From contig CAMSTY010000003.1 in assembly GCA_947063875.1 (NCBI GenBank), positions 35,075-99,074 on the forward strand: a DNA stretch of 64,000 nt. Direction: 5' to 3'. Below, piece after piece: positions 9,206 through 18,540 of this stretch. This DNA is from an uncultured bacterium. GTDB taxonomy: Bacteria > Bacillota > Clostridia > Lachnospirales > Lachnospiraceae. Position numbers and translations under genes: made by a program. Position 1 is the first letter of the stretch. Each line of letters starts with the position of its first letter. Under the pieces are notes generated by a model, which made no database searches, was not told the origin of the DNA, and saw nothing but the letters and a program-made list of their open reading frames with translations.

Positions 9206-12200
9206 TCACTCCCGTTTTCTCCTCTCGTTCACCGCCGCAAACACAATCAGCCCAATCCCGGCCACCAGCAGATACACCCACCAGGAAATACTCAGCCAGA
9301 ATCCCTTTGTCATATACAAAGCCACCAGGATCAGAATCGTCCCGGACATCCCAATCCACCTCCTGCAGTGTTTCACCAACGCCCACACAAAAACCGTCAG
9401 GCAAATCCCTTCCAGAATCAGGGCATTGACCACTTCTCCACGAATCCAGGCGTTGGCCGTCAGAATCAGCAGGCACAGCAGATATCCTGTTGTCTGCATA
9501 ATTTCCAGTTCCGTCAGGCCTTCTTTCTGCAACGTTTTTCCTCTCCAGATTTTCCCCAGGCCCCAGAGATACCCTGCCGCCGGCAGCAGCTGGGTCTCCA
9601 TCCACACCATAGAAGGCAGTTCTCCAAAGGGCTGATTCCAGAAAGCCAGAACCAGCATAAATGCCGCCGCCGACCAGGCCAGGCGTTTCCATCCCTTCAT
9701 GGCCGCATACTGGAGGAAATACAGGGCCAAAATCAGAATCAGTACAAATCTCCAATATGCGCTCTCACTCCTGGCTGCCAACAAAGCCAGCACAAATCCC
9801 GCCAGTACATGATACCAGTCCACGCGCCAGCCGCCGAACACCCGTTCATCCCTCTCCCATATCCGGAAACGGCATCGGGCGGCAATCCCCGTCAGCGCCA
9901 GAGAAGCCAGTGTTATCCCGTTTATCTGATTCTCTGTCCACCCATAACGAAGCATCAGCACAAACGGCATCGGCATCCACGCCAGGCTGATGATCAGATG
10001 GGGCCAGATCTGTTTTCCCAGATAAAACATTCCGTAACATCCGCCGCACACAGCCAGGCATAACGCCAGATTCCACGCTTTTAAAGCCGGACTCTCATAA
10101 TATGCCATTACCATGGCTGCCGCCAGCAGGCATCCGCAAGCGTCCCAGAATACCGTCCTGCCCTCCGGCAGTTCAAAACTGGCCACCCATCTTTTATGCA
10201 CGGCCAGGCATAACGCGTATGCTCCCGCCACTCCCGTCAGCCGCAAAACCAGATTGTCTGCTGTAAACGGACACAGCAGGAGGTAGGTCCCCAGCATTGC
10301 ATAGAACGCCGACACCTCCTTTTGTATTACCGCCCATTTCTTGTCCGCCGGCGCCTCCAGCCACAAATACCCTGACAGCAGCAGGAAAAACGGCAATGCC
10401 ACCCTCTCTGCTGAAAATCGGACTGCCTGCATCACAGTACCCAAGGCCAAAATCGGAATATGATATCCCTCCCGCTTTTTTCTCTCCCGGGCAATCAGAC
10501 CGCACAACAATATAAATTCCAATCCCCCCCGACCGATCCAGTCCGCCGCCATCCATCGCCATTCTTCCGGGAAATAATAGAAAACCCCGCATCGCAGCCA
10601 GAATCCCAGCGGGCAGGAAACCACATACCACAAAAGAAACGGAAATCCCAAGCGTGCTGTCATGGAACCTTTTTTCCGGACCATGATAACTGCCATCAAA
10701 ACCAGCGCGCCTGCCAGGGCTTTTCCCGCGCTCCCCCACAGCGGTTCCTGAATATAACCTCCCTCCCAGATCTGTCTCAGACAGGAACCTGCATTTAAGA
10801 TCAATGCGTCAAGCAGCAGAAATCCCATATGAATTCCTTCTCCCGCCCTGGTCTGAAAATAAAATTTTCTCTTCTGCCCCACAATCAGGCACAGGGCCAC
10901 TGCCATCTCCGCCAGCAAAAACGTTTCCATAATGAGTCCTTGCTTTCCGTCTGAAAGTTTAAAACAAAACCAGGCCAGGAGATAATGAACCGCGCCTGCT
11001 GTTGCCGCACTGAAAAATATTTTTTTCCACTCACAAAATCTTTCATCCAGCTGCCATAGATTCCCCAGCAGCACGGCGCCAAGCGCGATCGCGATCCGCC
11101 ACCGGAACCATCCGGCCACCTGAAAAAATCCGCCTATCGTAACCAAAAATATCGTCGGAAATGCAAAGATCCAGAAATGGAGCGGTGCAAACCAGGAAAA
11201 TCCTTCCGCAAGCAGCTCCCACCCCTTTCCCTGCCGCTTCTGCGACTCATTTTTTGTCCCTTCCCAAAGCTTCTGCCGCCTGCGCAATCGTTCCAGGCCC
11301 CATTGTCCCGATATCAGTAAAAAAGCATAGATCATCATGGAACTAAGCCATTCACTGCAGCGATTCATCCCATGGGCCAGCATAAGAAACGTTATGCTGA
11401 CCGTCATTCCCCAACAGCAGACCTGTGTGTAAATCCGGTCATCGAAACGCCGGATTCCCAGAAACAGAACCGTCACTGTTACCAGGCTCCCGACCCACAA
11501 TACCCGCCATCGATTCTGTCCGTCCAGTATGTACATCGGCCCCAGCAACCGGAAATATGCGGCCGCCAGCACCGATAAAAACAGGAAGATGCTTCCCAAA
11601 ATATAAAGCGCATTCCCGGTTTTGTGTATGTGGAGCCTTTTCTCCGCCAAAACGCTGGTTCCAAAAAACAGTCCTGCAAACACCAGGACCAGAAGCACTT
11701 TTGCCGGATTTGTAAGAGCCTGCCATGCGGTAGTGGCAAAAATCAACCCTGCCAGTACGATGAACACGACTCCTGCCAGCAACGCCAGAATTCCCATATT
11801 CCCCTTCTCTTTTCCTTTCCGGATGCAAGGGACGGCTTTTTTTGTGTGCTGCAGAAGCGGGGGATCTGTGTTGCCTCTTTCCATCGCTATGTGTGCTTTT
11901 GCCATTTCTGCCGTTGTCTTTTCTTCTGCCGTTGTCCTTTCTTCTGCCGTTGTCCTTTCTTCTGCCGTCGTCTTTTCTTCTGCCTGCTTTTGTACTGCCG
12001 GATTCTGCACTACCTGGCTCTGCTCTGCCGGGTTGTGCTCTGCCGGATTCTGCCGTTTGGGGGCCTGCACTGCTGCATTTTGCTCTGCCGCTGATATTCC
12101 GGATGCAGCCGCCTTCGGCATTTCGGCTTTCGCTTTCTTCCATACCTGATCGATTCTCAGTTCTGTCTCCAGTTCCTGAATTTTCTTCTTATATTGACCG

Positions 12201-12280
12201 TTTTTCATTCCCAGCCCGATAATAACTGCCAGTTCCACCGGCGGCGCTATCAACCACAAAATAATCGTAAACAGCCACAT
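9206..12280 (-). CDS. Large polytopic membrane protein with repeat-rich linker
   Basis: The protein has 1024 residues from the ATG at 12280. AGGAGG six bases upstream decides this start, because the six-codon longer frame begins inside that site. Order: an N-terminal membrane helix (about 1-25), a short coiled segment, a hydrophilic low-complexity linker (about 60-135) with NPAEQ-like and TTAEER repeats, then roughly 25 hydrophobic segments to the C-terminus ending in 'NERRKRE'. The layout resembles DUF2157/DUF2339/SCO7613-type integral membrane proteins of unknown role, a resemblance by feel and not proven. It lies 161 bases upstream of the DUF4132 pair on the same strand and may share their function. 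Confidence 0.75.
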   Translation of the reverse strand: MWLFTIILWLIAPPVELAVIIGLGMKNGQYKKKIQELETELRIDQVWKKAKAEMPKAAASGISAAEQNAAVQAPKRQNPAEHNPAEQSQVVQNPAVQKQAEEKTTAEERTTAEERTTAEEKTTAEMAKAHIAMERGNTDPPLLQHTKKAVPCIRKGKEKGNMGILALLAGVVFIVLAGLIFATTAWQALTNPAKVLLVLVFAGLFFGTSVLAEKRLHIHKTGNALYILGSIFLFLSVLAAAYFRLLGPMYILDGQNRWRVLWVGSLVTVTVLFLGIRRFDDRIYTQVCCWGMTVSITFLMLAHGMNRCSEWLSSMMIYAFLLISGQWGLERLRRRQKLWEGTKNESQKRQGKGWELLAEGFSWFAPLHFWIFAFPTIFLVTIGGFFQVAGWFRWRIAIALGAVLLGNLWQLDERFCEWKKIFFSAATAGAVHYLLAWFCFKLSDGKQGLIMETFLLAEMAVALCLIVGQKRKFYFQTRAGEGIHMGFLLLDALILNAGSCLRQIWEGGYIQEPLWGSAGKALAGALVLMAVIMVRKKGSMTARLGFPFLLWYVVSCPLGFWLRCGVFYYFPEEWRWMAADWIGRGGLEFILLCGLIARERKKREGYHIPILALGTVMQAVRFSAERVALPFFLLLSGYLWLEAPADKKWAVIQKEVSAFYAMLGTYLLLCPFTADNLVLRLTGVAGAYALCLAVHKRWVASFELPEGRTVFWDACGCLLAAAMVMAYYESPALKAWNLALCLAVCGGCYGMFYLGKQIWPHLIISLAWMPMPFVLMLRYGWTENQINGITLASLALTGIAARCRFRIWERDERVFGGWRVDWYHVLAGFVLALLAARSESAYWRFVLILILALYFLQYAAMKGWKRLAWSAAAFMLVLAFWNQPFGELPSMVWMETQLLPAAGYLWGLGKIWRGKTLQKEGLTELEIMQTTGYLLCLLILTANAWIRGEVVNALILEGICLTVFVWALVKHCRRWIGMSGTILILVALYMTKGFWLSISWWVYLLVAGIGLIVFAAVNERRKRE
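11913..11984 (-). repeat. Four tandem 18-bp repeats inside the membrane-protein gene
   Basis: Units of the form GTTGTCCTTTCTTCTGCC (plus strand) occupy 11913-11930, 11931-11948, 11949-11966 and 11967-11984 with one to three differences. They encode the TTAEER/TTAEEK hexapeptide series. Copy number changes would keep frame. Looser 15-bp NPAEQ-coding repeats follow to about 12055. Confidence 0.9.
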
Positions 12281-12327
12281 AACAATCCTCCTTCCCACAC
12301 ACTCTTTCCATCACCTTCGTTATCTCC

Positions 12328-12333
12328 ATTATA
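12328..12333 (-). promoter_or_regulatory. -10 element of a likely promoter for the membrane-protein gene
   Basis: TATAAT preceded by TTGT occurs on the minus strand about 50 bases before the start codon. No good -35 is seen, so the strength is uncertain. Confidence 0.4.
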
Positions 12334-12471
12334 ACAATCCGGCAGGAAATGTATAGATACTATCCCTCATTTCAGCCGGTGACATTTGTCACGTCTTTCC
12401 ACTCATCCCGGCAAAACATCTTACTCCGATTTCATGAAACATGCCAAACGCCATCTGCCTGATAGTTGAAA

Positions 12472-12512
12472 AATGCCACCTGGCAGCCTTTGATCGGACT
12501 GCCGGGCGGCAT
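12472..12512 (-). terminator. Terminator after the first MATE gene
   Basis: On the minus strand AATGCCGCCCGGCAG pairs with CTGCCAGGTGGCATT, followed by TTT. This separates the MATE gene from the membrane-protein gene downstream. The rest of 12299-12538 has no gene. Confidence 0.75.
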
Positions 12513-12538
12513 TCTTTTCTTCCTTACTCTGGTTGTTT

Positions 12539-13897
12539 TTATCTGCGTTTTACCTTCAGATAGCTGAAATATCGATAGTAAATCAAAAACAGTATCGTCG
12601 TCACCACCCAGGTCAGAGGATAGCTGAACATAATTGTGTAAATATCTCTTTGCAGAGGCACGGCTACCAGAATCCAAAGCACGCGGAGCACGCAGACGCC
12701 GCCGCCGCAAAGCATCATGGGCATCCAGCAGTCTCCTACCCCGCGCAAGGCGCCGGACAGAATCTCAATCGATACATAGGTCACATACAAAGGCGACAGA
12801 TACCGCATCATAGCCATACCGATCGCAGACACCTCCGGGTCAGAGGTAAACAGTTCAAATCCATAGATCCCCCAATTGTAAAACAGCACTGACATCAAGG
12901 CGGAAGACGCCAGCGTCATGATCATGCAGCATTTTACCCCGCTTTGCACCCGGTCCATCCTCTTTGCCCCAAAATTTTGCCCCACAAAGGTAGTGACTGC
13001 GATTCCGAATGCGCTGACAATCATCCAGAAAACACTGTCCAGCTTGCTGTATGCCGCCCAGGCTGCCACAAAGTTTGTTCCCAGAGAGTTAATCGCCGCC
13101 TGAATGATTACATTGGAACTTCCGTACATTACCGACTGCAGACCTGAGGGAAAGCCGATTCGGATCATCCTGCGCAGCATCTGGCGGTCCAGGCGCATTT
13201 TGTGCCAGTCGAGATGATGCATATCTTTCGTCCGCATCAGCGCCGCGACCACCATCCCGGCGCTCATTGCCTGACAAAGTATCGTCGCCAGCGCCGCCCC
13301 CAGCACTCCCAGGCCGCAAACCACCACCAGAATACCATCCAGCAGAATATTGATCAGGCAGCTGCTGATCAGAAAATACAGCGGACGCTTGGAATCTCCC
13401 ACCGCCCGCAGAATCGCTGCCCCTGAATTATAGAGCAGATTGCCGACAATTCCTCCAAAATATATTCTCAGATAGAGAACAGACATCTCCAGAACGTCTG
13501 CCGGAGTCCCCATGGCTTCCAGCATCCAGGGGGTCAGGAAAATACCGATAACCGTCATCACCAGCCCTGCCAGAATGCTGAAGGTCAGAAAGGTATGAAC
13601 CGCATAACCCACCATTTCCTCCCGCCTGGCGCCATAATACTGGGAAACCAGAACAGCTGCACCGGAAGACAGGCCTACGAAAAAGCCTACCACCATCTGG
13701 GTCAGCATCCCTGTTGACCCGGCAACAGCAGACAGCGCTTCCTTTCCCACAAAACGGCCCACGATCATCGCATCTGCCGCATTATACAGCTGCTGAAAAA
13801 AGGTCCCGAACAAAATCGGAAAAAAGAACAGCAGCAGCTGTTTCCAGATCACACCTTCCGTAATCCCGTTTTCCCTCTCTGTTATCTGACGTTCCAT
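12539..13897 (-). CDS. MATE family efflux transporter
   Basis: The protein has 452 residues. ATG 13897 is preferred to an in-frame TTG at 13906 because AAAGG lies 10-12 bases before the ATG but abuts the TTG. Twelve hydrophobic segments are visible in two six-helix halves. The N-terminal 'PILFGTFFQQLYNAADAMIVGRF' type opening (residues about 25-50) is typical of the NorM/DinF-like MATE superfamily, which exports drugs or metabolites with sodium or proton antiport. 'GYAVHTFLTF' and 'IGMAMMRYLSPLYVTY' belong to later helices. The substrate is unknown. A second, distinct MATE gene occurs at 51229-52623. Confidence 0.9.
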   Translation of the reverse strand: MERQITERENGITEGVIWKQLLLFFFPILFGTFFQQLYNAADAMIVGRFVGKEALSAVAGSTGMLTQMVVGFFVGLSSGAAVLVSQYYGARREEMVGYAVHTFLTFSILAGLVMTVIGIFLTPWMLEAMGTPADVLEMSVLYLRIYFGGIVGNLLYNSGAAILRAVGDSKRPLYFLISSCLINILLDGILVVVCGLGVLGAALATILCQAMSAGMVVAALMRTKDMHHLDWHKMRLDRQMLRRMIRIGFPSGLQSVMYGSSNVIIQAAINSLGTNFVAAWAAYSKLDSVFWMIVSAFGIAVTTFVGQNFGAKRMDRVQSGVKCCMIMTLASSALMSVLFYNWGIYGFELFTSDPEVSAIGMAMMRYLSPLYVTYVSIEILSGALRGVGDCWMPMMLCGGGVCVLRVLWILVAVPLQRDIYTIMFSYPLTWVVTTILFLIYYRYFSYLKVKRR

Positions 13898-13990
13898 AAC
13901 TGCCAAACCTTTCTTTTTGTATTGTGTTCAAACCAGCGTTTCTGCCGTCTCTGCCGGGATTATAGCATGCCGTTTCCAAAATAGCAAGAG

Positions 13991-14794
13991 TCAGCCCAGC
14001 ATCACATCCAAAAGCATCATCGTCGCAAATCCGGCTACAATTCCCATGGTCGCAAAATACGGCTGCGCCTTCTGATTTCTCTGGCATTCCGGTATCAGTT
14101 CATGAACCGCCACCAGAATCATCGCACCGGCGGCAAAGGACAGGGCATATGGCAGAATCGCCTCCACATAGACGACCAGCAAAGCGCCGATGACTCCGGC
14201 AATCGGCTCCACAATCCCTGAGGCCTGCCCCAGCAAAAAGCTTTTCTTCCTGGAAAACCCTTCCCTCCGCAAAGGAATCGACACTGCCGCCCCCTCCGGA
14301 AAATTCTGCAGTCCGATGCCAACCGCTATCGTGACCGCCCCCATCAGGCTTTCCATCAGATAACCCTCCCGCGGCAATGCGCCAAAAGCAACCCCCACCG
14401 CCAGTCCCTCCGGGATATTGTGCAGCGTAATAGACAGCACCAGCATAATAATCCGGTTCAGTTTTTCATCTGCCCGTCCTGCCGAGTGATTCACCCGGCC
14501 ACGGGCGTAAGAGACAATTTTATCCGATCCCCACATAAAGAAAGCCCCGGCAAGGAACCCCATCGTCGCCACCAGATAAGCCGGCAGGCCAGACATTTCC
14601 TCCGCCTGTTCAATCGCCGGCTGCAGCAAGGACCAAAAGCTTGCGGCGATCATCACCCCGGAAGCAAAACCCAGCATCAGATTCAGCGCCTTCGGGTTCG
14701 GGGAACGGAAAAACACCACCGTCGCCGCTCCTAATGCCGTCACAGACCAAGTCCCCAAGGTCGCCAGCAAAGCCATCCATACAATATTATTCAT
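13991..14794 (-). CDS. ZIP family divalent metal transporter
   Basis: The protein has 267 residues from ATG 14794, set by GGGAGGTG just upstream; a longer frame to 14815 overlaps that site. Eight hydrophobic segments are visible. The ZIP metal pathway motifs are present: 'LHNIPEGLAVGVAFG' in helix 4 (near 123) and 'LQNFPEGAAVSIP' in helix 5 (near 160), with a later 'AVHELIPE' motif. ZIP proteins take up zinc, iron or manganese. The gene is separated from the MATE gene by 93 bases and from purD by a terminator. Confidence 0.9.
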   Translation of the reverse strand: MNNIVWMALLATLGTWSVTALGAATVVFFRSPNPKALNLMLGFASGVMIAASFWSLLQPAIEQAEEMSGLPAYLVATMGFLAGAFFMWGSDKIVSYARGRVNHSAGRADEKLNRIIMLVLSITLHNIPEGLAVGVAFGALPREGYLMESLMGAVTIAVGIGLQNFPEGAAVSIPLRREGFSRKKSFLLGQASGIVEPIAGVIGALLVVYVEAILPYALSFAAGAMILVAVHELIPECQRNQKAQPYFATMGIVAGFATMMLLDVMLG

Positions 14795-14887
14795 ATCACA
14801 CCTCCCTGTATCCATTATATCGGGATACCGCAGGATGAGTGATTGTCACAGATACGTTTTATAACACATTTCGCCGGCCATACAGAA

Positions 14888-14927
14888 AAACTCCTCCACT
14901 GTCATTTTTCTGACAGTGAAGGAGTTT
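14888..14927 (-). terminator. Terminator of the pur operon
   Basis: On the minus strand ACTCCTTCACTGTCA and TGACAGTGGAGGAGT form a long stem closed by GAAAAA, followed by TTTTCTG, directly after the purD stop. Confidence 0.9.
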
Positions 14928-14934
14928 TCTTTCA

Positions 14935-16212
14935 TTACTGCGCCTCGTCGATCGCCTTCCCGATATCATGGCGCATATATTTATTGTCAAATTCCACCCA
15001 CTCCGTTGCCCCGTAGGCATTGGCCCTGGCCGCTTTCAGGTTTTCTCCCACTGCCGTTACCCCCAGCACCCGGCCGCCGCCTGTGACAATGTTTCCCTCC
15101 TGGTCAAACCTGCTGCCTGCATGGAATACATAATACCCCTCTGCCCCTGCGAATTTTTCCAGGCCGGTGATCTTGTAGCCTTTCTCATAATGTTCCGGAT
15201 AACCCTGGGAGGCCAGCACCACACAAACTGCCGCATTATCCTCAAACTCCAGTTCCGTCTGATCCAAAGTGCCGTCGATACAGGCCTCAAATACATCCAC
15301 AATATCATTTTTCATCCGGGGCAGCACTACCTGCGTCTCCGGATCGCCGAAGCGGGCATTATATTCCAGCACCCGGGGGCCGTTCTTTGTCAGCATCAGG
15401 CCAAAGAAAATCACGCCTTTAAACTCTCGTCCCTCCGCCCTCATGGCATCCACCGTAGGCTGATAGATATGCTGCCTGCAGAACCGGTCCACCTCATCCG
15501 TATAGAAGGGACTGGGAGAAAAGGTTCCCATACCGCCGGTGTTCAGTCCCTTATCACCGTCCTTTGCCCGCTTATGGTCCTGGGCCGAGGTCATAATCCG
15601 GATATTTTTGCCGTCTACAAACGAAAGCACCGAAACCTCCCGTCCGGTCATAAACTCCTCAATGACGATCCGGTTCCCGGCTTCCCCGAACTGCTTGTCC
15701 AGCATCAACGTCCGGACTCCTTCCTTCGCTTCCTCCAGAGTGTTGCAGATCAGCACCCCTTTTCCCAAAGCCAGGCCGTCTGCCTTCAGCACGATGGGCA
15801 TAGGAGCCGTCTCCAGATAGGCAAGGGCGCTTTCCGGCGTATCAAAGGTCTCATAGGCCGCCGTCGGTATCCCGTACTTTTTCATCAGGTCCTTGGAAAA
15901 TGCCTTGGAACCCTCCAGGATCGCCGCATTCTTCCTGGGCCCGAAGGCCCGAAGGCCCGCCGCCTCAAAGGCGTCCACCGCCCCGGCCGCCAGAGGGTCA
16001 TCCGGAGCCACCACCGTCAGGTCGATCTTCTTCTCCTTTGCGAACTCTACCAGACGGCCAAACTCCATAACACCGATATCGACACACTCCGCCACCTCGG
16101 CAATCCCTGCATTTCCCGGCGCACAGTAAAGCTTCTCCACCCTGGGACTTTGGGACACCTTCCAGGCTATGGCATGCTCTCTGCCGCCGCCGCCCACAAT
16201 CAGTATTTTCAT
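14935..16212 (-). CDS. purD: Phosphoribosylamine--glycine ligase (GAR synthetase)
   Basis: The protein has 425 residues, the normal length for PurD. It joins glycine to phosphoribosylamine with ATP, the second step of de novo IMP synthesis. The N-terminus 'MKILIVGGGGREHAIAWK' is the diagnostic glycine loop. ATP-grasp features follow: 'KADGLALGKGV' near 145, 'EEFMTGREVSVLSFVDG' near 190, and the PurD signature 'RFGDPETQVVLPR' near 288. It is the last gene of purE-purM-purN-purD, 24 bases after purN, and is followed by a terminator. Confidence 0.97.
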   Translation of the reverse strand: MKILIVGGGGREHAIAWKVSQSPRVEKLYCAPGNAGIAEVAECVDIGVMEFGRLVEFAKEKKIDLTVVAPDDPLAAGAVDAFEAAGLRAFGPRKNAAILEGSKAFSKDLMKKYGIPTAAYETFDTPESALAYLETAPMPIVLKADGLALGKGVLICNTLEEAKEGVRTLMLDKQFGEAGNRIVIEEFMTGREVSVLSFVDGKNIRIMTSAQDHKRAKDGDKGLNTGGMGTFSPSPFYTDEVDRFCRQHIYQPTVDAMRAEGREFKGVIFFGLMLTKNGPRVLEYNARFGDPETQVVLPRMKNDIVDVFEACIDGTLDQTELEFEDNAAVCVVLASQGYPEHYEKGYKITGLEKFAGAEGYYVFHAGSRFDQEGNIVTGGGRVLGVTAVGENLKAARANAYGATEWVEFDNKYMRHDIGKAIDEAQ

Positions 16213-16236
16213 TTTCTGCTTCCTCCTTCTATCCCT

Positions 16237-16824
16237 TTATGAATTGGCTATCTTATCAATGGCCTCCGGCAGAATCACCCACTCTGCCTCCTCCATCACC
16301 CGTTGCTGCAGCACCTTGGGCGTGTCGCCGTCCTTCACCTCCACTGCCTTCTGAAGAATAATCGGGCCTGTATCCATCCCTCCATCCACATAATGAACCG
16401 TGGCCCCGGTAATTTTCACTCCCCGGGCCAGGGCCGCCTCATGAACCTTGAGTCCATAAAACCCCACGCCGCAGAAGGAGGGGATCAGGGACGGATGAAT
16501 ATTGATAATCCTATTTTCATATTTATCAATCATCTGCTGCGGAATCTTCACCAGAAATCCCGCCAGGACAATCAGTCCCAGATCATATTCATCCACCTTC
16601 GCCACCAAAGCCTCATTAAACGCTTCCCGGTCCGGATATTCCTTGGGAGAAATACACACCGCGTCAATTCCGTGGCCCTTTGCCCGTTCCAGCGCATAGG
16701 CTCCCGGATTGTTGCTGATCACCACTGCGATCTCCACATTGGTAATGCGCCCTGCATCCAGGGAATCCAGTATCGCCTGCAGATTGGTGCCTCCGCCGGA
16801 CACCATCACTCCTACTCTCAGCAT
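16237..16824 (-). CDS. purN: Phosphoribosylglycinamide formyltransferase
   Basis: The protein has 195 residues. It transfers a formyl group from 10-formyl-tetrahydrofolate to GAR, the third step of purine synthesis. Visible marks are 'MVSGGGTNLQAILD' at the N-terminus, 'LAGFLVKIPQ' near 86, the catalytic asparagine-histidine in 'IINIHPSLIPSF' near 106 and 'GATVHYVDGGMDTGPII' near 135, with the catalytic aspartate. The ATG overlaps the end of purM by 7 bases, so the two are translationally coupled. Confidence 0.97.
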   Translation of the reverse strand: MLRVGVMVSGGGTNLQAILDSLDAGRITNVEIAVVISNNPGAYALERAKGHGIDAVCISPKEYPDREAFNEALVAKVDEYDLGLIVLAGFLVKIPQQMIDKYENRIINIHPSLIPSFCGVGFYGLKVHEAALARGVKITGATVHYVDGGMDTGPIILQKAVEVKDGDTPKVLQQRVMEEAEWVILPEAIDKIANS

Positions 16825-17849
16825 AAGGTTACTCCCTTTTCTCCGGCCTCAATACGGCCCACCACATAAGGGACATCCCCTGCCTTGCGGATGGCTTCCA
16901 TCGCCTGATCCGCATCAGCCGGGTCCACGGCAACAATCATGCCGATCCCCATATTGAAAGTATTGTACATCATCTCTTCTGCAATATCCCCCTTTGCTGC
17001 CAGCATCTGAAAGATGGCGGGGACAGGATAACTGTCTTTCTTCACCACAGCCCGGGTATTCTCCTTTAGCATCCGGGGAACATTCTCATAAAAACCGCCG
17101 CCGGTAATATGGCTGCACGCTTTTACGGTCACGCCGGCCTTCTTCACGCTCTTTAAGGCCTTCACATAGATTCTGGTAGGGGCTAGCAGAGCCTCTCCCA
17201 GCGTCTTTCCCAGTTCATCATAATAGACAGCCAGTCCCTCCCGGGTCAGTTCCTTCTCAAACACCTTGCGGACCAGGGAAAATCCGTTGCTGTGCACACC
17301 GGAGGAAGCCAGTCCGATCAGCACATCCCCGGCCTTCAGATCCTCACCAGTGATCATATCCTTTTTATCGCAGACTCCAACGGCGAAACCAGCCAGGTCA
17401 TAATCCTCCTCCGGCATCAGTCCCGGATGCTCCGCCGTCTCTCCGCCGATTAAAGATGCCTCTGCCTGAAGGCAGCCCTCTGCAACTCCCTTTACAATAT
17501 CCGCAATCTTTTCCGGATAATTCTTGCCGCAGGCAATATAATCCAAAAAGAACAGAGGCTCGCCGCCGGCGCAGGCAATATCATTGACGCACATAGCCAC
17601 CGCATCAATCCCGATGGTATCGTGTTTGTCCATAATAATGGCCAGCTTCACCTTGGTCCCGCAGCCGTCCGTACCGGACAGAAGCACCGGCTCTTCCATC
17701 TCTTTAATCTTTGACAGGGAAAAGGCTCCGGAAAATCCGCCCAGGCCTCCCAGCACTTCTTCCCGCATGGTCTTTTTTACATGCTCCTTCATCAATTCCA
17801 CGGACTTGTAGCCCGCCTCGATATCCACTCCAGCTTTCTTGTAGTCCAT
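16818..17849 (-). CDS. purM: Phosphoribosylformylglycinamidine cyclo-ligase (AIR synthetase)
   Basis: The protein has 343 residues, standard for PurM, which uses ATP to close the imidazole ring of AIR. It starts 'MDYKKAGVDIEAGYKSV'. The glycine-rich 'GGLGGFSGAF', 'GTDGCGTKVKLA' near 60, 'GIDAVAMCVNDIACAGGEPLF' region near 78 and 'GGETAEHPGLM' near 137 match the PurM/SelD ATP-binding fold. 'ITGGGFYENVPRML' lies near 248. It lies 28 bases after purE, overlaps purN by 7 bases, and belongs to the single pur operon. Confidence 0.97.
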   Translation of the reverse strand: MDYKKAGVDIEAGYKSVELMKEHVKKTMREEVLGGLGGFSGAFSLSKIKEMEEPVLLSGTDGCGTKVKLAIIMDKHDTIGIDAVAMCVNDIACAGGEPLFFLDYIACGKNYPEKIADIVKGVAEGCLQAEASLIGGETAEHPGLMPEEDYDLAGFAVGVCDKKDMITGEDLKAGDVLIGLASSGVHSNGFSLVRKVFEKELTREGLAVYYDELGKTLGEALLAPTRIYVKALKSVKKAGVTVKACSHITGGGFYENVPRMLKENTRAVVKKDSYPVPAIFQMLAAKGDIAEEMMYNTFNMGIGMIVAVDPADADQAMEAIRKAGDVPYVVGRIEAGEKGVTLC

Positions 17850-17877
17850 ACCTGTCCTCCTGTTTCGCCCTGTTTTT

Positions 17878-18390
17878 TTACTTCTGGGCCAGATACTCCT
17901 TATACCCGATACTCTCCAGCTTTTCTGCCTTTTTCACCACATCGTTCTTCATCTCTTCGCTGTAAGCCTTCAGTCTGGCCAGCAACCCCTCATCCGATGT
18001 TGCCAGGATCTTCGCTGCCAGGATTCCCGCATTGGCGCCGCCGTTGATGGCCACCGTAGCCACCGGAATCCCGGAAGGCATCTGCACAATGGAATACAGC
18101 GAATCCACACCGCCCAGGTCTGAGGTCTTCATGGGAATGCCAATCACCGGCATGGGAAAAAGGGCCGCGCACATTCCCGGCAGATGAGCCGCCTTGCCGG
18201 CTCCGGCAATAATCACCTTGATCCCCTTTCCTTCTGCCGCCTTCGCCCATTCAAAGAAAATATCAGGCTCCCGGTGTGCGGAAATGATCGTCATCTCATA
18301 CGCAATCCCAAACCTGTCCAGCATTTCTGCTGCCTTTGCCATCACTGGCATATCTGAGTCGCTTCCCATTACAATTCCAACTTTTACCAT
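17878..18390 (-). CDS. purE: 5-(carboxyamino)imidazole ribonucleotide mutase
   Basis: The protein has 170 residues, matching class I PurE, which converts N5-CAIR to CAIR. The N-terminal 'GIVMGSDSDMPVMAKA' is the substrate loop; 'ISAHREPD' (residues near 40) carries the catalytic histidine; 'IIAGAGKAAHLPGM' and 'LDSLYSIVQMPSGIPVATVAING'-like motifs complete the site. It is the first gene of the operon, with AAAGGAG before ATG 18390 and a promoter about 110 bases upstream. purK is not adjacent. Confidence 0.97.
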   Translation of the reverse strand: MVKVGIVMGSDSDMPVMAKAAEMLDRFGIAYEMTIISAHREPDIFFEWAKAAEGKGIKVIIAGAGKAAHLPGMCAALFPMPVIGIPMKTSDLGGVDSLYSIVQMPSGIPVATVAINGGANAGILAAKILATSDEGLLARLKAYSEEMKNDVVKKAEKLESIGYKEYLAQK

Positions 18391-18499
18391 GATACGTCTC
18401 CTTTCTGTTTTTTTCTTGGATGCTTTATTACTAGTATTAATATTATTTATATCTGTTGCTTATAAATATAGCCATTTTATAAAGAACTGCTTATGAAAC

Positions 18500-18528
18500 A
18501 TCATACAATGCTTTTTTCATGCTGTCAA
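18500..18528 (-). promoter_or_regulatory. Promoter of the pur operon
   Basis: TTGACA (18523-18528) and TATGAT (18500-18505) on the minus strand are 17 bases apart. The ~100-base leader is AT-rich with small palindromes such as ATTAATACTAGTAAT. I could not find the conserved core of a purine riboswitch or a PurR box in it. Confidence 0.85.
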
Positions 18529-18540
18529 CTTATTTAGCTG

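Noticed and set aside
11913..11984. CRISPR-like repeat array
   Set aside because: The units are contiguous without spacers and lie in frame within a coding linker, so they are a coding tandem repeat.
18391..18493. Purine riboswitch in the purE leader
   Set aside because: The leader is AT-rich but lacks the conserved three-way junction core and loop sequences, and no terminator/antiterminator pair is seen.
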